A stretch of DNA of 23,443 nt from Actinomycetales bacterium UBA1416 (GTDB taxonomy: Bacteria > Actinomycetota > Actinomycetes > Actinomycetales > Actinomycetaceae). Positions 18,501 through 23,218 of the stretch are shown here, piece after piece; the first letter of the stretch is position 1; the number at the start of each line of letters is the position of its first letter. A program made the position numbers and the translations under genes. A model generated the notes under the pieces. That model was given only the letters and a program-made list of their open reading frames with translations. It searched no databases and had not been told where the DNA came from. Location: NCBI GenBank assembly GCA_002304945.1, contig DBPQ01000087.1:1-23443 (forward strand), read 5' to 3'.

Positions 18501-18710
18501 AGCACGCGGGCCGAGCTCGACGTCCGCCAGATGCAGCTCGCGCTCTACCGTCTCGCGTGGTCCCGCGCGTCAGGGGTGCCCCTCACGGCGATCTCCGGGG
18601 CGTTCTTCCACGTCGCGGACGGCGTGACGGTGCGTGCGGACCCGTGGACCGAGGCGCAGGTCGAGGAGCGGTTCGCGCGCGCCCTCGTCGCCGCGGGGGT
18701 GCCGGGCTGA
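15525..18710 (+). CDS. adnB: AdnB subunit of the AdnAB helicase-nuclease
   Basis: The 1061-residue product has a full UvrD-type motor. The Q-motif region is LPTPEQQAAIEAP, Walker A is GAGSGKT at 38-44, motif Ia is FTRKAAGEL, Walker B DEFQDT is at 268-273, and GDPHQAIYGWRGA follows. Late motor motifs include VLTVHAAKGLEWDVV and EERRLAYVAATRAR. The C-terminal nuclease keeps His906 (GSEFHAW), Asp972 (CRIDAVF), Asp985 and Lys987 (VVDWKTG), and QMQLALYRL. It lacks the C-terminal cysteine cluster seen in AdnA. The GTG at 15525 overlaps the adnA stop by 4 nt and has GAGAGGAG about 6 nt upstream, so the two subunits are translationally coupled, fitting a 1:1 heterodimer. A GC hairpin directly follows the stop. 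Confidence 0.94.
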   Translation: MSGTTASTIAVALGDHLPTPEQQAAIEAPLAPTLVVAGAGSGKTATMAARVVHLVVNGQVRPEEVLGLTFTRKAAGELSDRVRGRLAAARRHFPGIGDLSAPPTLTTYNAFAAALVRDHALRVGADPDATLITGAGAWQLMDRIVQSWPDEVESTLTPATVVDRALKLAEALRTNLVSVEEAREGLEGLLEDLEQTREGTLSKRVREPADAVRARLALLDIVRAYETRKVELGLVEFSDQVALACAIAHRVPAVGALLRAQYRVVLLDEFQDTSVAQLGLLADLFGPGHPVMAVGDPHQAIYGWRGASAASLTGFRERFALPGRPVATLSLATSWRNDHAVLAAANALSAPLRHTAGPEGALLGPLDPHPGAEAGEVGVSVALTQAEEAAEIARWIGECWRPGSSAAVLCRARKQFPQVLRALRERGLPATVVGLSGLLHTPEVVDLRSALQVAHDAARGDALMRLLTGARLGLADLRVLADWAGVLGGRDGEATETATIVEALDRLPPSGWHTVDGLALSPEGRRRAERVRAVLRGIRGDLDLPLVDLVSAAERRLGLDIEVAARAGTDPVTARANLDAFAGHAASWAAGALTPTLGGFLAWLDAAEANENGLDIEQVEVATDAVQVLTVHAAKGLEWDVVAVAGLSDTQFPSCRRTPAGVAASSDGGWVTRAEEFPYPLRGDAAALPALRTDAASWAEFTADLDDFKVRNLDHQLTEERRLAYVAATRARHHLLLSASRFLPGVARAVPLSRFLDDVAAAQSPGFAVVPAPPAEALNPELEEVRHAEYPLADPVGARRARLDLAAAAVRRSCDALGPDTDALAAVALAVGPEPPPHVRRLADEAAVLLAERTERRAQPALDLDGHLSASAAIALTAEPEDFARRLRRPVPFRPQPRARLGSEFHAWVEHHFEQPALLHPDEDLDRDEATAGLADLRRNFLASPWAARRPIAVEADLETLVAGRVIRCRIDAVFAEGDRIEVVDWKTGRPPSTRAELDVRQMQLALYRLAWSRASGVPLTAISGAFFHVADGVTVRADPWTEAQVEERFARALVAAGVPG

Positions 18711-18713
18711 GCC

Positions 18714-18737
18714 CGCCCGCCCGGCTCCGGGCGGGCG
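18714..18737 (+). terminator. GC-rich hairpin after adnB
   Basis: CGCCCGCCCG pairs with CGGGCGGGCG around a GCTC loop (10-bp stem), 4 nt after the adnB stop. There is no T-run, as is common for actinobacterial terminators. It lies between convergent genes and could serve both strands. Confidence 0.6.
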
Positions 18738-18766
18738 CGTCGGCGCAAGGCGTCCGGCGTCCGGCG

Positions 18767-19918
18767 TCAGGCGGGCGACGGGGGTGTCGGGGTCCCAGCG
18801 GTCCCGAAGTCGACGGCGACGACCTCACCGCCGTCGTCGGGGTCGAGAGAGCCGTGCACCTCCCACGTGCCACCCGCCGTGTCCGCCGTCGCGGCGGTGG
18901 CGGCGGACACGGGCGTCCCGGAGGTTCCGGGCGTGCCAGCGGACACGGGGTCCGGTTCGGGGGCCGGCTGGACCACCGGACGGACGTGCCCGATGGGGTC
19001 GGAGTCCTCCACCTGGAGTGCGAGTGCGGTGAGCATGGACTCCGCGTCCGCCACGATGTCCGGCACGTCGAGACGCACGCCGTGCATCAGCCACCGGGCC
19101 ACCGCCAGCTCGGAGTAGAGCTGGGCCCGGCTCACGAGGTGCGGGTCCGGCGGCTCCGACCGCCCCATCGCGTAGGACTCCTCCAGGGTGTCGAGGCTCT
19201 CCTCCGGTGCCGCGGCGTACAGCCAGGCCAGGTCCTCGGCGGGGTCACCGACATGGGCGTTGGACCAGTTGACCACCGTCACCACCTGGCCGTTCGCGAG
19301 GAGCACGTTCTCGGCGGCGAGATCGCCGTGCACGGGCGTGGCCCGGAACCGCCACAGGGAGATGTCCTCCAGGGCGCGCTCCCAGCGGGCGAGGAGCGCC
19401 GGCGGGACCTTGCCGGTGCGGGCGGCGTCATCCACCTCGGCCAGCCTGCGCGACCGGTAGGACGCGGCGTCGTAGACGGGCAGGCCGGCGTCCGCGATGA
19501 GCGTGCCGCGGAGCTCGTGGATCGCTGCGACGGCGCGACCCAGCGATGCGGTGGGTCCGGGCCCGGGCCGGAGGGAGTCCAGGTCGAGCTCCCGGCCCTG
19601 CAGTTCCCGGTACACCATGACGCGCCACCCCTCCGGCAGGGCGGCGAAGCCCGCCGGGTCGGCGACGTCGAAGGGTAGAGACCCGTCACGGACAGCCGTC
19701 ACGAGCTGACGCAGCAGCCCGGACTCCGCGTCCAGGGCGATGGCGGCCGAGGCGTGAAGGGGCGCCTGGACGACCCAGTGCCGGCCGGCGTCGTCGAGGA
19801 CCCCGCAGTAGCGGTAGTCAGCGGTGGTGCGCTGGGGGGCGCGAGTGGCCACGACGTCGAGCCCGGGGATCGCCACCGTGGCGAGGGCAGCGAGCTGGAG
19901 GGACGGGTTGCGGGCCAC
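18767..19918 (-). CDS. Aminoglycoside/macrolide phosphotransferase-fold protein with altered metal site
   Basis: The 383-residue product has the APH-type kinase fold. The catalytic loop is VHGDLAAENVLL (His197, Asp199, Asn204). The metal-binding segment reads VVNWSNAHVGDPAEDLAWL, where the usual IDW aspartate is Asn217 (codon AAC), while Asp225 remains. The N-lobe is short, with YRYCGV, HWVVQAP and a VYRELQGREL hinge. After about residue 310 comes an Ala/Thr/Gly/Pro-rich tail of some 70 residues with no fold. Members of this chromosomal family next to adnB are usually called macrolide 2'-phosphotransferases or kinases, but substrates are not known and resistance should not be assumed. The GTG start at 19918 lies 7 nt after a TACCGT box with no Shine-Dalgarno sequence. 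The gene converges with adnB and is divergent from cpaF. Confidence 0.82.
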   Translation of the reverse strand: MARNPSLQLAALATVAIPGLDVVATRAPQRTTADYRYCGVLDDAGRHWVVQAPLHASAAIALDAESGLLRQLVTAVRDGSLPFDVADPAGFAALPEGWRVMVYRELQGRELDLDSLRPGPGPTASLGRAVAAIHELRGTLIADAGLPVYDAASYRSRRLAEVDDAARTGKVPPALLARWERALEDISLWRFRATPVHGDLAAENVLLANGQVVTVVNWSNAHVGDPAEDLAWLYAAAPEESLDTLEESYAMGRSEPPDPHLVSRAQLYSELAVARWLMHGVRLDVPDIVADAESMLTALALQVEDSDPIGHVRPVVQPAPEPDPVSAGTPGTSGTPVSAATAATADTAGGTWEVHGSLDPDDGGEVVAVDFGTAGTPTPPSPA

Positions 19919-19925
19919 GGGTCCA

Positions 19926-19931
19926 ACGGTA
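19926..19931 (-). promoter_or_regulatory. -10 box for the phosphotransferase gene (leaderless start)
   Basis: TACCGT on the minus strand ends 7 nt before the GTG at 19918, with no Shine-Dalgarno sequence. Confidence 0.5.
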
Positions 19932-20037
19932 ACGCCCTCGCGGCCGGGGCGGTGTCATCCCACGCCGCCGTGGGAGGCGCGCGGAGGTCCGTCCACAGGT
20001 GCGTGAGACGGATTGGCGGCACACGGCCGGGCGCCGC

Positions 20038-20043
20038 TACCGT
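20038..20043 (+). promoter_or_regulatory. Possible -10 box for cpaF
   Basis: TACCGT has a TTGGCG at 20013-20018 with a long 19-nt spacer. The leader carries a small hairpin (GGCACA 20052-20057 with TGTGCC 20065-20070), then the AGGGGGA-type ribosome binding site before the ATG at 20084. Confidence 0.35.
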
Positions 20044-20083
20044 GCGGGAGGGGCACACGGGGGATGTGCCGCAGGGGGACAGG

Positions 20084-21079
20084 ATGAACGACGCCGTCGC
20101 GTTGCTGGAGTACGAGGTGCGCGAACTCGCGCGCCGCCGCGGCATCGACCCCGCGGCCGATTTCACCGGTATCCGTGCCCTCATCGCGGAGGCCGTCGAC
20201 GACTACGACCAGCGCTCGCTCGCCGGACTCGTCCCCGCCCTCGGCGACTCCGACGGCGTCGCGAAGGAACTGCTCGACTCCGTGGCCGGCCTGGGGCCGC
20301 TCCAGCAGTACCTGGACGACCCGGCCGTCGAGGAGATCTGGATCAACGAACCGGGCCGGATCTTCATCGCCCGCTCGGGGCGCCCCGAGCTCACGACGAC
20401 GATCCTCGACCACCAGTCCGTCCGCGACCTCGTGGAGCGGATGCTGCGGTCCTCCGGCCGGCGGCTGGACATCTCCCAACCCTTCGTCGACGCCGCCCTC
20501 GTGGGTGGGGAGCGGTTGCACGTCGCCATCCCGCCGATAACGGCGAGCGCGTGGGCGGTGAACATCCGCAAGTACATCGCCCGTGCCCACCGATTGGACG
20601 ACCTCGTGTCCCACGGGTCGCTGACGCCCCGGGCGGCGCGCTTCCTCGACGCCGCCGTCACCGCCGGCCTGAACGTGCTGGTCTCCGGCGCGACGCAGGC
20701 CGGGAAGACGACGATGGTGCGCGCCCTCGCGGGCAGCATCCCGGCGAGCCAGCGGGTGGTGACCTGCGAGGAGGTCTTCGAACTCAACCTGCTGAACCGC
20801 GACTGCGTGGGGCTCCAGTGCCGCCAGCCGAGCCTCGAGGGCACGGGGGAGGTGCCGTTGCGGCGGCTCGTGAAGGAGGCGTTGCGCATGCGGCCGGACC
20901 GGCTGATCGTCGGTGAGGTCCGGGAGGCCGAGGCATTCGATCTGCTCGTCGCCCTCAACAGCGGGCGATCCCGGAGTTTCCGTAGCAGCAGGTCCAAAGT
21001 GTGTGAGAACGGGACCATGACCGAAAAGTCCAGCCGCCCAGACGAAAAAGTCCACTTTGAGGCCATGGCCGCGGCATGA
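20084..21079 (+). pseudogene. cpaF: cpaF/tadA (Tad/Flp pilus assembly ATPase), truncated by island insertion
   Basis: CpaF is the hexameric secretion ATPase that drives Tad pilus assembly at the cytoplasmic membrane. Family sequence runs for 294 codons: an N-terminal domain with GLGPLQQYLDDPAVEEIWINEP, the RLHVAIPP region, Walker A GATQAGKTT at 202-210, the Asp-box region VVTCEEVFELN, and the Walker B region RMRPDRLIVGEVREAEAFDLLVALNSG ending at Gly294. The next family segment (LPG..TIHANS, the His box) is absent. Instead 37 unrelated residues rich in Ser, Arg and Lys lead to a stop at 21079. The protein would therefore have a nucleotide pocket but no C-terminal third, and is very probably inactive. 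The ATG at 20084 has a strong ribosome binding site. The break at about 20965 coincides with a drop in GC and is taken as the left end of an integrated element. Confidence 0.88.
20951..20973. other. Candidate attachment-site junction (attL) in cpaF
   Basis: CpaF family sequence ends at 20965. GCCC and GGGC (20951-20954, 20963-20966) flank the 8-bp TCAACAGC in the layout of a tyrosine-recombinase core, and CGGG/CCCG (20962-20965, 20970-20973) flank CGAT just beside it. Which, if either, is the crossover site cannot be settled without the right-hand junction. Confidence 0.45.
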
Positions 21080-21088
21080 CATTCTCAC
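20995..21088. repeat. Cluster of short inverted and direct repeats at the island's left end
   Basis: CAAAGTG (20995-21001) is inverted as CACTTTG (21053-21059). GTGAGAA (21003-21009) is inverted as TTCTCAC (21082-21088). AAAAGTCCA occurs directly at 21024-21032 and 21046-21054. The cluster lies between the cpaF junction and the integrase, where arm-type integrase or excisionase sites are expected. Confidence 0.5.
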
Positions 21089-21123
21089 CACCTCCCGCAC
21101 AGACCACGCGGAAGGTTCAGCCG

Positions 21124-22251
21124 TCACACGCCCTGCAGGTGCACCTGCGCTGACCCATCCGCCTCGACGGACAGCTCGCCCGCGTGACTCGTCGCAGCAG
21201 TCTTGTCACCTTCGACGTGGTCGAGGTTCTTCACCCAGCGTGCGGACCCCTGCGACTTCTTGCCCCGGAGCGCCGCCCGCGCGTCACCCATCGACGGTGG
21301 GATGAGCCACGGCTGATACCTCTCCAGGGACGTCACGGACGTGATTCCCGCCGCCTGCAAGAAGGCAGCGAGGGGGACGCCGACGTTCAGGATTCCGACG
21401 ATCCACGTGATTCTGGCCCTGTTCATTGACACGCCGCACTCGGGCGGGTCCGCGTCCCGGAGGAACACGGACACCGAGTTGGGGCGGGACACGGTCCGGT
21501 CTGGACGGAAAACGAACGAACCGGGGTCCACCTCCGTGACCAGTTTGGCGACCTTCGACTCCCACTCGGCCAGGACAGGCACCGTACGTGGGTGCCTTCC
21601 ACCCGTGACGGTGACGGTCACGCCGGCGTCATCGACGGTGATGTCCCGGCCGCGCACGTTCAGAAACTCGGTCGAACGGAGCCCGGCACCGAGTCCGAGG
21701 CCGACCATGGCGACGGCGTTGTGGCGGGCGTACGCGGTCCGCCGCCCGGACGCCCACCGGGTGAGAGTGCCAATCTCAGCAAGCGTGTACGGCCATTCCG
21801 ACCGTGGCGTCGGGACGGAGGGGACCGCGACCGGCAAGGTGCGCGGGTCGGCCAGGACACGACCAGCCGTGCGGGCAATCACCACGTAGTTCCGGCGCGT
21901 GCCCACCGCGAGCTCGTCCAGCCCGGACAACATCCACTCCGAAATGGTCGCATCATTGAGGACAACCGTGGGGTCGAGGGCGATGCCACGGACCCGGCAC
22001 CAGTGGGCGAGCCTTCCGACCGCCCGGTAAATGTCCCCTTCGGCGTAGGAGATGCCGGCCGCTTCCACGGCGGCGTGGACGCGCTCAACGAACTCCCGGA
22101 CGAGTTCGAACTCCCCAGCGGGGATGGCCGGGGTACGGGAGACGTGCCGTTTGCGACCCACGGGACTGCTGCTAGGGGGACGCCGGTCGGCTTGTCCATC
22201 CTGCGGCTCGGTGGTGGCAACCGCACCAGGCGCGGCGTGTTCGTCCGTCAC
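21124..22251 (-). CDS. Tyrosine recombinase/integrase-like protein with non-canonical active site
   Basis: The 375-residue product has an N-terminal helical core-binding domain (about 48-140) and a C-terminal catalytic-type domain (about 155-317). Arg192 in LGLGAGLRSTEFL fits the first catalytic arginine. Arg280 (MNRARITW) and Tyr312 (TSLERYQPW) are 32 residues apart, the same spacing as in Cre and XerD, so they fit the second arginine and the nucleophile. The two usual histidine positions read Asn277 and Ile303, and no clear beta-hairpin lysine is seen (TGGRHPRTVPV). It is therefore either a divergent active family or partly decayed. GTG 22251 was chosen as start: TACGGT ends 6 nt upstream and the same element precedes the next gene. 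An ATG at 22305 is in frame but less likely. The last 55 residues are an extra basic/acidic tail. Confidence 0.75.
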   Translation of the reverse strand: MTDEHAAPGAVATTEPQDGQADRRPPSSSPVGRKRHVSRTPAIPAGEFELVREFVERVHAAVEAAGISYAEGDIYRAVGRLAHWCRVRGIALDPTVVLNDATISEWMLSGLDELAVGTRRNYVVIARTAGRVLADPRTLPVAVPSVPTPRSEWPYTLAEIGTLTRWASGRRTAYARHNAVAMVGLGLGAGLRSTEFLNVRGRDITVDDAGVTVTVTGGRHPRTVPVLAEWESKVAKLVTEVDPGSFVFRPDRTVSRPNSVSVFLRDADPPECGVSMNRARITWIVGILNVGVPLAAFLQAAGITSVTSLERYQPWLIPPSMGDARAALRGKKSQGSARWVKNLDHVEGDKTAATSHAGELSVEADGSAQVHLQGV

Positions 22252-22266
22252 AGGTCGACCGTATCG
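22247..22266 (-). promoter_or_regulatory. Promoter/start element of the integrase, copy 1 of a 20-bp repeat
   Basis: On the minus strand it reads CGATACGGTCGACCTGTGAC, with the -10 box TACGGT and the GTG start codon inside the repeat. It matches 23066-23085 at 19 of 20 bases. Confidence 0.65.
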
Positions 22267-22356
22267 CCCCGGGTGACACCGACGTCGATGGCATTCCGCG
22301 AACATCAGTCGGCGGCCACACCTGCACTCATGGGTAGGGACGCGGACCTCGGCAGA

Positions 22357-23070
22357 CTAGTGAAAGGTCGTCACCCAGATGCCAACTGCGGAAATCACGG
22401 CCGCCGCGATCGCACCCCACGCCGCCCACCAACCTGCTTTCCGCGAGCCCCTTGCCACATTCAACGCCTTCTGGCTGATCAACAAAGACTCGGCGCTGGC
22501 AGCGTTGGCGGCACGCGTTTCATCGAGAAGCTCACCCAGGAGGCCGACCTGACGAAGCTGCACGGCGTGTTCCTCGTTGACCCGTTCAACAGCAGCCATC
22601 GTGATCTCATCGCCGGCCCCATCGAAGTCGTCCCACTCAACGGTCCGACCGACCGGGAACGGCGACTCCGAACGGGTGCTCTCCTCCGGCCCCCTGATTT
22701 GCCTGATCGCCTCCATGATGTTCGGATGCGAGAATCCGGGCGTCGCAGCGAAGCCCCTCACCAGGGACTCTGCGATAGGACGCACCGACTCGTTCATCTG
22801 ATCCACAATGGCGGCCAACGCCTCCTTCACAGGCTCAGCCGCTTCGGCTGCGACCTGCCGCGCTTTCTCATGGAGTGGGTGCGACTCATCCTCACTGATT
22901 TTCCTCAGCTCGCCGAACGGCATAGACCACAAAGCGTCGAGTTCAGGATCGCCCGTGCGCTTCGGCGACACCTCGATGTCCTCCCACTCGCCGTCACCGT
23001 GACGCACTCGAAGTCTGTTCGGAGGGGTCGGCTCCGCGCTCTCGGAACCTTGTGAATGCTGACTTGTCAC
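22357..23070 (-). CDS. Unrecognised protein with a C-terminal transmembrane helix
   Basis: I do not recognise this 237-residue protein. Residues 1-30 are polar. Residues 40-130 are mainly helical, with many Ala, Glu and Val and no catalytic motif. Residues 155-205 form a long amphipathic, possibly coiled-coil helix (ITMAAVERVNEEHAVQL onward). Residues 214-234 form a single hydrophobic helix (GWWAAWGAIAAAVISAVGIW) ending three residues before the stop, preceded by RGSRK. This is tail-anchor topology with the bulk in the cytosol. Start is GTG 23070, inside a 20-bp element shared with the integrase start; an ATG at 23211 would run across the hsdM promoter and is unlikely. It is divergent from hsdM and probably expressed together with the integrase. 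A membrane-linked role in defence or element control is speculation. Confidence 0.7.
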   Translation of the reverse strand: MTSQHSQGSESAEPTPPNRLRVRHGDGEWEDIEVSPKRTGDPELDALWSMPFGELRKISEDESHPLHEKARQVAAEAAEPVKEALAAIVDQMNESVRPIAESLVRGFAATPGFSHPNIMEAIRQIRGPEESTRSESPFPVGRTVEWDDFDGAGDEITMAAVERVNEEHAVQLRQVGLLGELLDETRAANAASAESLLISQKALNVARGSRKAGWWAAWGAIAAAVISAVGIWVTTFH

Positions 23071-23085
23071 AGGTCGAACGTATCG
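23066..23085 (-). promoter_or_regulatory. Promoter/start element of the tail-anchored gene, copy 2 of the 20-bp repeat
   Basis: On the minus strand it reads CGATACGTTCGACCTGTGAC, with the -10 box TACGTT 6 nt before the GTG start. It differs from the integrase copy at one base. Confidence 0.65.
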
Positions 23086-23096
23086 TGACCAACCCA

Positions 23097-23111
23097 CACC
23101 AACGTTTGGTG
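23097..23111. promoter_or_regulatory. Candidate operator: inverted repeat in the divergent promoter region
   Basis: CACCAA-CGT-TTGGTG is a perfect 6-bp inverted repeat. It covers the expected -35 position of the leftward tail-anchored gene and lies upstream of the hsdM promoter, so a bound dimer could control both directions. Confidence 0.4.
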
Positions 23112-23150
23112 GTGGTCGCGCGTGCGCTGACCGGAACGGCGCCGCACACC

Positions 23151-23156
23151 TATACG
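23151..23156 (+). promoter_or_regulatory. Possible -10 box for hsdM
   Basis: TATACG has CTGACC at 23127-23132 as a -35-like hexamer (18-nt spacer). TACGGT at 23153-23158 is an overlapping alternative. The leader of about 55 nt holds a perfect hairpin TCCGGG-CAA-CCCGGA (23170-23184). Confidence 0.4.
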
Positions 23157-23218
23157 GTGGAAGGTGCGTTCCGGGCAACCCGGAGTGACCACGTCTGTGC
23201 TGAAAGGGCAATGAAACA

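Noticed and set aside
18749..18769. Three tandem copies of GGCGTC(C/A) at the phosphotransferase 3' end
   Set aside because: The array is short, partly coding, and typical of GC-rich slippage. It is not enough to call a functional repeat.
18767..19918. Labelling the phosphotransferase gene as an antibiotic-resistance gene
   Set aside because: Only the general kinase fold is visible, the metal site is altered, and the chromosomal housekeeping context gives no sign of acquired resistance.
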